Shown piece after piece: positions 52,129 through 60,776 of a stretch of DNA of 64,000 bases (position 1 is the first letter of the stretch; every line of letters begins with the position of its first letter). The position numbers and the translations under genes are program-made. The stretch lies in NCBI GenBank assembly GCA_903862715.1, contig CAIOYY010000037.1:1-64000 (forward strand). The letters run 5' to 3'. The notes below the pieces were generated by a model. It worked only from the letters and a program-made list of their open reading frames with translations, was not told the DNA's origin and did no database searches. The DNA comes from an uncultured Alphaproteobacteria bacterium. GTDB lineage: Bacteria; Pseudomonadota; Alphaproteobacteria; Micropepsales; Micropepsaceae.

Positions 52129-53139
52129 CTATTTCACGAAACGCTTGAGCGCATAGTCGCCCGTGTAACCGACAAAAATATTACCCTCGCTGTCGGCAGC
52201 AATCCCTTCCGACGCGCCTGCCATGTCCGGGCCGCTGAGAAATTCGGTTACAACGCCGTCGGAGACGCTGCCGATCCGGACGCCTTGCGCAAAGCCCGGA
52301 TTGAGCATGTCATCGGATTGTGAATCTGCGACGTAGAGCATGTTGTTGCCGTCGATAAAGAGGCCACTCGGACGCCCGAACTGGCGCCACTCATCAAGAT
52401 AATTTCCGTCGGCGTCGAAAATCTGGATACGGTTATTGTTGCGGTCGCCGACGAAAACGCGCCCCTGTGAATCGATGGCGATGGCATGGGCCTGATTGAA
52501 CTCACCAGGCGCATCGCCCAGCGTTCCCCATGCGGTAATGAACGTGCCGTCGGAAGCAAATTTCACCACGCGCGCATTCGACTCTCCGCCATGGCCATCT
52601 GCAACATAGATGTCGCCATTCGCGGCCACCGCAACATCGGAGGGGCGGTTGAAGGTATTCTCGGTGGCACCCGCGACACCCGCCTGGCCGAGCGTCAGCA
52701 GTACTTCGCCGGTAGGGCTGAATTTCGTAACGGTATGACCACGCCCGTCGCCTTCGGTCGCGTCGGTGACATATACATTGCCTTGCCGGTCCACCCCGAG
52801 ACCGTGCGGAAAGTTAAAGAGGCCCTGGCCGAAAGCGGCGACGAGATTCCCGTTCGCATCGAATTTCTGAATGGGTGCGATAGCCGATTCCGAACAGGTG
52901 TTTCCGCCGCAGCGATCATAGACCCAGATGCTTTGGCCATCGGGATCGAGATCGACCCCGATGGTCGACCCGAAATTGCGGCCCAGCGGCGGTTTCGCCC
53001 AGTCCGCGTCGAGATGATAAGGATTGGGAGCATCGTTCGGTCCGGCATTCGCGCCCTGTGCGGGACCCGATTGGCCGCAAGCGGCGGCGGCGAAAAGAAA
53101 CGTTGCGCCTAAAGCGTATTTCACCCCACCCATATGCAT
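52129..53139 (-). CDS. NHL-repeat beta-propeller lipoprotein
   Basis: 336 residues with a lipoprotein signal (lipobox AAAC) followed by repeated NHL blades (FPHGLGVDRQGNVYVTD, NRPSDVAVAANGDIYVAD, NQAHAIAIDSQGRVFVGD, GRPSGLFIDGNNMLYVAD), giving a six-bladed propeller. The type is annotated as peptidyl-alpha-hydroxyglycine-alpha-amidating-lyase-like or as a binding protein. Extracytoplasmic, function unknown. It is first in a three-gene minus-strand unit with two hydrolases. Confidence 0.88.
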   Translation of the reverse strand: MHMGGVKYALGATFLFAAAACGQSGPAQGANAGPNDAPNPYHLDADWAKPPLGRNFGSTIGVDLDPDGQSIWVYDRCGGNTCSESAIAPIQKFDANGNLVAAFGQGLFNFPHGLGVDRQGNVYVTDATEGDGRGHTVTKFSPTGEVLLTLGQAGVAGATENTFNRPSDVAVAANGDIYVADGHGGESNARVVKFASDGTFITAWGTLGDAPGEFNQAHAIAIDSQGRVFVGDRNNNRIQIFDADGNYLDEWRQFGRPSGLFIDGNNMLYVADSQSDDMLNPGFAQGVRIGSVSDGVVTEFLSGPDMAGASEGIAADSEGNIFVGYTGDYALKRFVK

Positions 53140-53388
53140 GATCGCCCCCTGGATTGCGCGTCCTCGTTCGGGACGCTGGAAAGAAGTCTAGGGCAGAGAC
53201 GGAGCGCCCGCCAGCGGCGCGAGCCCCGTCTCATGGTGTCTTGCGGGACGTTACGCCTACCGCCGACACTGGATTAGAGACCCGTCCCCCACTAGTCTTC
53301 GCGCCCGGACCTGTCCCCGCGATAGCTTATTTAAGTCTGGCCTTTCCCCCGGTCCCTGCCTTGATCCTCATTTTCGGAGCAACGTGCC

Positions 53389-53841
53389 ATGCGTGCGATA
53401 ACCCTGAAACAGGCGCTTGAGATCATCGACGGTGCCTTCGCGCGCGCCGCGGAATTGAAGCTAAAGCCGCTGACCATCGTCGTCCTCGATGCCGGTGGAC
53501 GCGTGAAAGCGGTGCAGAAACAGGATGGCGCGTCGCTGCTGCGGGTGGAAATCGCGCATGGCAAAGCCTTTGCGGCGCTCGGCATGGGCCGGTCCTCGAA
53601 ACTGGTTCTTCAGAAGCAGCGCGAAAAGCCGATGTTTATGGATACGCTGCGCGACCTGACCGACGAGCCGTTTTTTTTGGAAGGCGGCGGTCAATTGATT
53701 CTGGACGAGTTCGGCGAAGTGGTGGGCGCGGTCGGCATCACCGGCGATGTCAATGAAATGGACGACGAGTGCGCGTTCGCAGGCATACGCGGTGCCGGTT
53801 TTGTCGTCGACAAAAACCAGTACCAAGGCGATCAGAGCTAG
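53389..53841 (+). CDS. Cytoplasmic GlcG/HbpS-family protein
   Basis: 150 residues without a signal peptide. GlcG/HbpS blocks: LTIVVLDAGGRVKAVQKQDGA, AHGKAFAALGMGR and VVGAVGITGDVNEMDDECA (each cited in part). It starts a three-gene plus-strand run and ends 3 bp before the class II aldolase gene, so the two are very likely cotranslated. The role is unknown; similar proteins flank glycolate and hydroxyacid pathways. Confidence 0.88.
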   Translation: MRAITLKQALEIIDGAFARAAELKLKPLTIVVLDAGGRVKAVQKQDGASLLRVEIAHGKAFAALGMGRSSKLVLQKQREKPMFMDTLRDLTDEPFFLEGGGQLILDEFGEVVGAVGITGDVNEMDDECAFAGIRGAGFVVDKNQYQGDQS

Positions 53842-53844
53842 GCG

Positions 53845-54540
53845 ATGCCGGAGATGGATTCTAATGCGATTCTTGCCGAGAAACTGAACAAGGCGTGGCG
53901 GTTCTTTTATCGCCGCGGCTTTATCGACGGTTTCGGCCATATCAGCGCGCGTACGGCCATTCCCGATCAGGTGCTGGTTTCACCCCACAGCCTTGCGCAT
54001 GATTCAGAGCCGGAAGATTTTGTCCTTGTCGATCTGGAAGGCCGCGTCCTGTGGGGCGATGCGCCGCTGCCCGGGGAGCTACCTATCCATCTGGAAATCT
54101 ATAAGCACCGTTCCGATGTCGGCAGCATTGCGCATTTTCATTGCCTTTATGCGACAAGCTTTAGCATGAGCGATCAGACGCTCGGCGCGAGCTATTTCCT
54201 GGCCTCGATCTTCCGCGAGGGAATTCCGGTGCATCCCGAATCCTCATTCGTCAATACGCCCGCACGCGGCGTGGCGCTGGCCGAAAGCCTCGGTCCCCAC
54301 CGCGCGGCCTTAATGAAAGCGCATGGTGTGGTGATCGCGGCGCCGGACATCATCGAAATGGTCGGGACCGCCTTCATTCTGGAAGACAATGCGCGGCGCA
54401 CCTGGACGAGTGCCGCCATGGGCGAGGTCGAATTTCTTTCCGACGAGGTGATGCGCAGCATCGAGACCGAGATCATGAAACACCGTGGGCCCTTCCGCCG
54501 CATATGGGCGCTCTGCGAGGCGGAATACCGCGAGAGTTGA
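53845..54540 (+). CDS. Class II aldolase/adducin family protein
   Basis: 231 residues. Blocks FGHISAR, LVSPHS, the metal ligands in HFHCLYATSF (His-x-His) and AHGVVIAAPDI (third His) mark a zinc-dependent class II aldolase of the fuculose-1-phosphate type. These cleave or decarboxylate sugar phosphates and related oxo-compounds in the cytoplasm. It sits between a GlcG-like gene and a cytochrome P450 gene on the same strand. Confidence 0.9.
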   Translation: MPEMDSNAILAEKLNKAWRFFYRRGFIDGFGHISARTAIPDQVLVSPHSLAHDSEPEDFVLVDLEGRVLWGDAPLPGELPIHLEIYKHRSDVGSIAHFHCLYATSFSMSDQTLGASYFLASIFREGIPVHPESSFVNTPARGVALAESLGPHRAALMKAHGVVIAAPDIIEMVGTAFILEDNARRTWTSAAMGEVEFLSDEVMRSIETEIMKHRGPFRRIWALCEAEYRES

Positions 54541-54594
54541 GAGCGCCTACCGCTGAAGCCAGCGTCTTGTTAGGATGCCGTGCGCTCGCGGAAA

Positions 54595-55956
54595 ATGCTC
54601 ATGACCGAAACCTTCACACCTGTTGCCGCTCCCCGTGCCGACCGTGTGATGAGCCGCCTGGAGACGGCCTTCGCGGCCCGGCGCAATGTGCTCGAGATCA
54701 TTCCGGCGCTGGCGTACAAGCAACCCATCGTCACGGGTGAAATGCTGATCCGCTGGCACATGCTGGCCGATCCCGGTGGGCTGCGCCGCGTCCTGCTTGA
54801 GAACCTCGACAATTATCCGAAATCGGAAATCATGCGGCGGATGTTACGCCCCGCCATCGGCAACAGTCTTTTCAATGCGGATGGGGCTGAATGGAAATGG
54901 CAGCGCCGCGCCGTCGTTCCGGTTTTCACCCATCGCAATGTGGTGGCGCTGGCGCCCGCCATGGCGGCCACGGCCGAGCGCGTATCGGCGCGGCTGAGGG
55001 CGGGAAACGGGCGCAGGGAGATGGTGGCGGAAATGCTGACTGCGACCTTCGACGTTATTTGCGACGTCGCGCTTTCTGGCCGCGATCATTTCGACGCGAA
55101 AACCTTCGGCGCCGCCATCACGCGCTACTTCCAGACGGCAGGCCGCGCTTCGCTGCTGGACTTTCTCGGCGTGCCCGAATGGTTTCCCCGGCCGGGTGAA
55201 TTGCTGGCGGGGTCGTCGGTGCGGACCATGCACAATATGGTGGCGCAGGCCATCGACGCCCGGCGCAAAGTCGCCACCGGCGGCGCCGACGATCTTCTGG
55301 ATTACATGCTGGCGGCGGAGGACCCGGAAACCCGCCGCAGGATGAGCGCCGACGACCTCGTCTACAATATGCAGTTCTTCATTGTGGCGGGGCATGAAAC
55401 GACGGCGCTGGCGCTTTCCTGGGCGCTGTACCTTCTGGCCAATGCACCCGAGCATCAGGAACGCGCTTACAGGCAAGCCGTTGCTCAATTGCAGGGGCGC
55501 GCGGCGACGGCCGCCGATCTGCCCGCAATCCCGTTCATCGAACAGATCCTCGACGAATCCATGCGGCTCTATCCGCCGGTGGGTCTGCTCGCACGTAATG
55601 TCCTGGCTAAGGATGAGGTCTGCGGACGGGAAATGCGTCCCAACGAAATTCTGTTTCTTCCCATCTGGGCACTTCACCGGCATGAGATGTGGTGGGACAG
55701 GCCCGGCGAATTCGATCCTGACCGTTTTTCACCTGAAGCGCGTACGGGCCGCGACCGCTACCAATATCTTCCCTTTGGCGCCGGACCGCGCGTTTGCGTC
55801 GGCGCCGACTTTGCCATGACACAGGCGCAGATCATTCTGGCAACGCTCGTCCAGCGCTTTCAATTCTCGCCGGCGGAACCGGCACCCAAGCCGATCATGA
55901 CCATGACAGTTCGGCCCGAGCCCGGCGTGTTTCTGAATGTTACCGAGCGGACCTGA
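54595..55956 (+). CDS. Cytochrome P450
   Basis: 453 residues with all main P450 motifs: I-helix FIVAGHETTALALSW near residue 265, ESMRLYPP (ExxR), and the haem-thiolate loop FGAGPRVCVGADFA. No membrane anchor, so a soluble class I enzyme needing ferredoxin or flavodoxin, neither of which is encoded nearby. The length and motifs resemble CYP families acting on fatty acids or terpenoids, but the substrate cannot be read. Starts at 54595 and 54601 are both possible. Confidence 0.92.
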   Translation: MLMTETFTPVAAPRADRVMSRLETAFAARRNVLEIIPALAYKQPIVTGEMLIRWHMLADPGGLRRVLLENLDNYPKSEIMRRMLRPAIGNSLFNADGAEWKWQRRAVVPVFTHRNVVALAPAMAATAERVSARLRAGNGRREMVAEMLTATFDVICDVALSGRDHFDAKTFGAAITRYFQTAGRASLLDFLGVPEWFPRPGELLAGSSVRTMHNMVAQAIDARRKVATGGADDLLDYMLAAEDPETRRRMSADDLVYNMQFFIVAGHETTALALSWALYLLANAPEHQERAYRQAVAQLQGRAATAADLPAIPFIEQILDESMRLYPPVGLLARNVLAKDEVCGREMRPNEILFLPIWALHRHEMWWDRPGEFDPDRFSPEARTGRDRYQYLPFGAGPRVCVGADFAMTQAQIILATLVQRFQFSPAEPAPKPIMTMTVRPEPGVFLNVTERT

Positions 55957-55964
55957 TGGCGACG

Positions 55965-58304
55965 TCAATCGTCCAATCCGGACGTAGGACTATCCGCCAT
56001 AGGCGCAAGCGGGAATTCGGCAGCGATGCGCATACCCTTTTCCTGACGTGAAATCGTATATGTGCCGCCAAGGCTTTCGACGCGCGTTTGCATGCTGGCC
56101 AGACCATTGCCCGAATGACGGGCGTCAAGATCGAAGCCGACGCCGTCATCATCGATCTGAAGGGAAACGAGTCCGTCACGATAATGGAACGCGACATTCA
56201 TGCTCGAGGCGCGGGCGTGCTTGATGACATTGCTGACCGCTTCGCGGACGATGGAACGCACCTCATGCGCTGAAGGCGGCGCAATCCCCGGATATTCTTC
56301 GGTGGTCATCGTCCAGTGAAGTTTAACGCCCGCCGAGTTCAGCCGCTCTTCCGTTTCCATGCGTAATTCGGACAAGGTCTCGGCGAGGGAATTGCCCGGA
56401 GCAAAACTGTCCTGAATGATATTTCTTAGGTCGGCGAAGGTCTCGCGGATCAGTGTGTTCTTGCGGTCAGCGTCTGCGCTGTGAAGTGCACCGAGAAGCT
56501 GCGCGCCGATATTATCGTGCATGTCGCGCGCTATGCGCACGCGTTCCCGCGCAACGCCCTGTTCATAGGCCGATCGGCTTTGAATGGCGTGCCGCAACAT
56601 GGCGACAAGCTCTTCGGCAAGCCCGACATCACGCGGCGTAAAAAGACTGCGGCCTCCTCGCGCATATTCGAGATGCAATGCCGGCATCTGATCGATAGGG
56701 GGGAGTTCCAGCGTCAACCCATCGGAACCGACCGAGACCGCGCTTATGCGCGTCGCCGATTGCATGCGCAGCGGATCGAAGACGCTTTGCAATACGTCTT
56801 TCCAGCGCATGCTCTGATCGTTTCCCGGCGGTGTCAGCGCAACATCCATAACCTGCTTGAACAATGTGTCGCGCGGGAGGGTATTACGGTCGAGAAAGCG
56901 CCCCCATACCAACGCGCGCAGGGGCAGCCAGACGAGGCCCGTCACGAGAAGCGCGAGGCTCAAAGACATGCTGGTGGAGAGCTGAAGCAGCACGAGAAAC
57001 ACGAGATCGAGCACGACCAGCAGCAGGATCGACAGGGTCCAGATGACGATGCGGCCCCACCATTCGCCGAGCTCAAACAGGCGGTAGCGCATAATGCCGA
57101 AGGCCAGGCCACCATAGACGAGCAGGAAAAGAAGGAAGCCATAGCCCTGAACCGGCGTCGTATCGACGCCGAAGCTCTGAGGCAGAAGGATAAACAGCCA
57201 GAACAATGTCGTTCCGAGCATCCACGAAAGGAGGAACCATTGGAGGGCGGCGCGCGCCACCGGATCCTTGCGGGTCGTGTACCAATGCACGCCCGCAAGG
57301 ACGAAGGTGGTGAAGACGCCGATCATCACCAGAAACCGGCGGGCAAAGGTCATGGATTCGAACATGCCCACATGCTGGGCGATGAACCAAACGACATACA
57401 GCACGACAATCGCGATCCCCACCCATGAGGGTGCAAGCCGCTTCGGATAATGCAGCAACAGCGCTACAAGGCTCGCGGTGAATATGCTGCCGCCGAAAAA
57501 ATTGAGGTCGCTTATCCATCGGAAAAGCGCGGTCGGAAGGGCGAATTCGCGTGACGTGTAAATGGCGGCGAAGGGAGCAAAGACCATCGTTGCACCGCCG
57601 CTGAGCAGCAGATATCGCGCGCTCGCTTCAAAGGGGCGGAATGCAAATACGGCTGACGAAATCAACCACCCGAAGAGCCCGACCATCAATTGCGCCCAGA
57701 AGATGATCGGTAGCGATACAAGCGGCCGTCCGTCGAGATCGGGCATGATGGTGAAGGTGCGCCCGTCGGCCGCCGTGAACGTCACCGTTTCAGAGGCTTG
57801 GATGCGCGCCAGTGCGCCCTGACGTTCCAGAAACATCTGGTAGACGCCGTAATCGTCGATGGTCCCGTCCGGTTCGAGCGTGAAATCGATAGGCTGGAAT
57901 TCCATTTCGCTGCCGCCGCCCGCCACCGAAACAAGCACTGTTCCAACCGGAATGGTCGCTCCGGGTCCCTCCGCATGTATGATGGTTGCGCTGCCGTCCG
58001 GATTGGATGCGAAAGAGAGGCCTAGCCATGGCGGGCTTGCTGCGGCCCAGATGACAAACAGCGCCACGGCGATACCGATAACCGCGGTGAGAATCAGAAC
58101 CGTTGTCGGCGGAAGGCGGCTGTCCGCCCTGGTGTCGGTAAGCGGCGTTATCTGCAAATGACTATTCCGAACATTTTTGGGCCGACCATGCGGACCGTAA
58201 GGCGGGATATCACAGTTTTCTCTCCGGTGAACCGCCCTTGTCTCGGCAGATACCCCCTGGAAGGGGAAATTATCTTTTGGAAACAATCTGTTCCAGAAAT
58301 CCAT
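55965..58304 (-). CDS. NarL-type membrane sensor histidine kinase
   Basis: 779 residues from the first ATG. A first transmembrane helix is followed by a periplasmic domain of about 110 residues, seven or eight further transmembrane helices, a cytoplasmic linker and a HisKA_3 domain with ERVRIARDMHDNIGAQL (phospho-acceptor His), then HATPase_c (REAVSNVIKHARAS, DDDGVGFDLDARHSGNGL). Kinases of this class pair with NarL-type response regulators; none is encoded in the window. The start is uncertain: the 60 residues before the first helix look unlike a family N-terminus, and a TTG near 58159 is an alternative. Confidence 0.85.
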   Translation of the reverse strand: MDFWNRLFPKDNFPFQGVSAETRAVHRRENCDIPPYGPHGRPKNVRNSHLQITPLTDTRADSRLPPTTVLILTAVIGIAVALFVIWAAASPPWLGLSFASNPDGSATIIHAEGPGATIPVGTVLVSVAGGGSEMEFQPIDFTLEPDGTIDDYGVYQMFLERQGALARIQASETVTFTAADGRTFTIMPDLDGRPLVSLPIIFWAQLMVGLFGWLISSAVFAFRPFEASARYLLLSGGATMVFAPFAAIYTSREFALPTALFRWISDLNFFGGSIFTASLVALLLHYPKRLAPSWVGIAIVVLYVVWFIAQHVGMFESMTFARRFLVMIGVFTTFVLAGVHWYTTRKDPVARAALQWFLLSWMLGTTLFWLFILLPQSFGVDTTPVQGYGFLLFLLVYGGLAFGIMRYRLFELGEWWGRIVIWTLSILLLVVLDLVFLVLLQLSTSMSLSLALLVTGLVWLPLRALVWGRFLDRNTLPRDTLFKQVMDVALTPPGNDQSMRWKDVLQSVFDPLRMQSATRISAVSVGSDGLTLELPPIDQMPALHLEYARGGRSLFTPRDVGLAEELVAMLRHAIQSRSAYEQGVARERVRIARDMHDNIGAQLLGALHSADADRKNTLIRETFADLRNIIQDSFAPGNSLAETLSELRMETEERLNSAGVKLHWTMTTEEYPGIAPPSAHEVRSIVREAVSNVIKHARASSMNVAFHYRDGLVSLQIDDDGVGFDLDARHSGNGLASMQTRVESLGGTYTISRQEKGMRIAAEFPLAPMADSPTSGLDD

Positions 58305-58479
58305 CCCGTCAAGCGAAGGACAGGGCGACGCGCGACTGGCAGTTTGGGGAATGTAAGGTCGACGACATAGCGCATGGCATTCGGGCTATATCGGCGGACA
58401 TTTGTGCTAGTTTTGCTTTCAAAATGGGGCGGGATGGCAGTAAAGCCCTTGGACATATGGCTATCGGGAGGCGGGGGCA

Positions 58480-60609
58480 GTGAAAAAATCTATCATTCTG
58501 ATCGGCGGGCTGGTTTTGGTCGGCGGCGGCATTTGGCTTTACGCGCAGCAAATAGGCGGAGCGGGTGGCGAGTCCGTTGCCATTGATGCGGACGATATTG
58601 GCGGCGTCGTCACCGGAGCAAATGGCCCCGAAGCGGGCGTGTGGGTGATTGCGGAAACGCACGATCTCGATGTTCGCTACATCAAAATCGTCGTGACCGA
58701 CGACGAAGGCCGCTATGTACTGCCCGATCTACCCGACGCGAATTACGAAGTGTGGGTTCGCGGTTACGGCCTCGTCGATTCGCCGAAGATCGCGAGCACA
58801 CCTGGCAACAATGTGAATCATGAGGCGGTCCCTGCCGCCACGGAGGCCGAGGCGGCGCATTATTACCCCGCGATCTACTGGTATTCGATGATGGACATTC
58901 CGACGCAGGACCAGTTCGGTGGCACCAGCATCATTCCCGCCGAACTGACGTTCGAACGTTATATGGCGCAGATGAAGAACATCGGCTGCGTCGGCTGCCA
59001 TCAGCTCGGACAGCTTTCGACGCGCACGATCCCACCGGCGATTTCTGAATTCACCGGTGCCGATGCATGGATTCGGCGCATTCAGTCCGGTCAGGCCGGC
59101 GAGCAGATGATGCTGCAGATGGCGGGCGTACTTGGTGGTGCGCCGCTGGAACATCTCGGCAAATGGACGGATGAGGTTGCGGCTGGTGCGCTTCCCTTTG
59201 CCACGCCGCCGCGCCCGCAAGGCGTAGAGCGGAATGTCGTGATTACGCTCCGCGACTGGATGGACGAGAAGCATTATCTGCACGACGCTATTTCGACCGA
59301 CAAACGTTACCCGACGGTCAATGGGTATGGTCCGATTGTCGGATCTCCCGAACTCAGCTCTGACAATCTTCCCATCATGGACCCTGTGCATAATACGGCG
59401 TCGATCTTTCACGCGCCGACGGTCGAAGGCACGCCGATGGCGGAAGGCCACCCGCCGCTTCTGCCGTCACCCTATTGGGGCGACGAAGCGCTGTGGGATT
59501 CGCGCATCAACAATCACAACTCCATGTTCGGGCGCGATGGCCGCGTGTGGCTGTCCGCGCAGTGGAAGCCGTTCGACAATTCCGATTTCTGTAAAGAAGG
59601 TTCGGATCATCCGTCGGCACAGTTGTTTCCGCTGGCGACCGCCGGACGACGCCTCACGGTGTTCAATCCGAAAACGCTCGATTATCAATATGTCGATATC
59701 TGTTTTTCCAATCACCATCTGCAATTTGGATTTGATGAAAACGAAACGCTGTGGACCAGCGGCGGCGGGCCGGTCCTCGGCTGGCTGAATACCAAAATGT
59801 ATGACGAAACCGGCGACGCTGCGGCCTCGCAAGGCTGGACGGCGTTCATTCTCGACACCAATGGGAATGGTCAGCGTGACGCCTATGTCGAACCCAACGC
59901 ACCGGTCGATCCGGCGATGGACAAGCGCATCAATGGCGGTTTCTACGCCATCATGCCGAGCCCTGCCGATGGTTCGATCTGGGGCACGGTCGGTGTATTC
60001 GGTGGCACGCCGGGCGTCGTCAGAGTCGATCCGGGCGCCAATCCGCCGGCGACAGCGATTGCCGAAGTCTACAATCTTCCGCGCGAAGGCTTTGGCTTGC
60101 GCGGCGGTGACATCGATAAGAACGGTGTTGTCTGGGTCTCCGCGTCTAGCGGTCATCTTGCCAGCTTTGACCGTCGTCTCTGCACGGGCCCGCTCAACGG
60201 CCCGACCGCAACCGGTGATCATTGTCCGGAGGGGTGGAAGTTCTACCAATATCCGGGTCCGGGCTTCGAAGGCATTGGCGAGAACAGCGCCGAGTCGAGC
60301 TATTACACCTGGGTCGATCAGCACAATATTCTCGGACTGGGCGAAGATGTGCCGATGTCGACCGCCAATCTCAATGACGGCATTGCCGCTTTAGTGAATG
60401 GCGAAATGGTGATGCTGCGCGTTCCCTATCCGCTCGGATTTTACAGCAAGGGTTTTGACGGCCGCATTGACGATGCAGAAGCCGGCTGGAAGGGCCGCGG
60501 CCTGTGGATCGCCAATGGCGACCGTACACCGTGGCTCATCGAAGGCGGTCAGGGAACGAAGCCGCTGCTTGCGCACATTCAGCTGCGCCCCGATCCGCTG
60601 GCGAGATAG
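58480..60609 (+). CDS. Membrane-anchored protein with regulatory-like domain, haem-c motif and propeller-like region
   Basis: 709 residues. An N-terminal transmembrane anchor (IILIGGLVLVGGGIWLYA) precedes a carboxypeptidase-regulatory-like beta domain (residues about 40-110, GRYVLPDLPDANYEVWVRGY), then one c-type haem motif CVGCH at residues 170-174, and a large C-terminal region with repeated strand motifs like those of Vgb/lyase propellers (SIWGTVGVFGGTPGVVRV, VVWVSASSGHLASF). Periplasmic face. GTG start at 58480 follows GGGAGGCGGGGG. Known only as a family of unknown function; possibly a redox-coupled enzyme or binding protein. Confidence 0.82.
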   Translation: MKKSIILIGGLVLVGGGIWLYAQQIGGAGGESVAIDADDIGGVVTGANGPEAGVWVIAETHDLDVRYIKIVVTDDEGRYVLPDLPDANYEVWVRGYGLVDSPKIASTPGNNVNHEAVPAATEAEAAHYYPAIYWYSMMDIPTQDQFGGTSIIPAELTFERYMAQMKNIGCVGCHQLGQLSTRTIPPAISEFTGADAWIRRIQSGQAGEQMMLQMAGVLGGAPLEHLGKWTDEVAAGALPFATPPRPQGVERNVVITLRDWMDEKHYLHDAISTDKRYPTVNGYGPIVGSPELSSDNLPIMDPVHNTASIFHAPTVEGTPMAEGHPPLLPSPYWGDEALWDSRINNHNSMFGRDGRVWLSAQWKPFDNSDFCKEGSDHPSAQLFPLATAGRRLTVFNPKTLDYQYVDICFSNHHLQFGFDENETLWTSGGGPVLGWLNTKMYDETGDAAASQGWTAFILDTNGNGQRDAYVEPNAPVDPAMDKRINGGFYAIMPSPADGSIWGTVGVFGGTPGVVRVDPGANPPATAIAEVYNLPREGFGLRGGDIDKNGVVWVSASSGHLASFDRRLCTGPLNGPTATGDHCPEGWKFYQYPGPGFEGIGENSAESSYYTWVDQHNILGLGEDVPMSTANLNDGIAALVNGEMVMLRVPYPLGFYSKGFDGRIDDAEAGWKGRGLWIANGDRTPWLIEGGQGTKPLLAHIQLRPDPLAR

Positions 60610-60615
60610 GCTGAG

Positions 60616-60640
60616 GAGATCCGGCATAACGCCGGATCTC
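60616..60640. terminator. Perfect inverted repeat after the haem-c/propeller gene
   Basis: GAGATCCGGC ATAAC GCCGGATCTC, a 10-bp perfect stem with a 5-nt loop, starts 6 bp after the stop. There is no T-tract, so it may be a Rho-dependent or 3'-end-stabilising element. Confidence 0.5.
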
Positions 60641-60680
60641 ACGCCCGTATGCCAGGCATAATGCGCCATCTCGCATGCCG

Positions 60681-60708
60681 ATAAGGGCCGGGGTTACCCG
60701 GCCCTTAT
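60681..60708. terminator. Second strong inverted repeat before the DUF6607 gene
   Basis: ATAAGGGCCGGG GTTA CCCGGCCCTTAT is a perfect 12-bp stem with a 4-nt loop, 30 bp upstream of the next promoter. Weak T content after the stem; strength of the stem supports termination in either direction. Confidence 0.6.
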
Positions 60709-60737
60709 TCGCGCGCGCCCTGAAATACGGCTCACGT

Positions 60738-60765
60738 TTGACTCCGCATTGCGAGTGCGAATAAT
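60738..60765 (+). promoter_or_regulatory. Sigma-70-type promoter, almost leaderless
   Basis: TTGACT (60738-60743), a 16-nt spacer and AATAAT (60760-60765). Transcription would start about 5 nt before the ATG at 60777, and no Shine-Dalgarno sequence precedes that ATG. Confidence 0.5.
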
Positions 60766-60776
60766 TTGCAAATATC

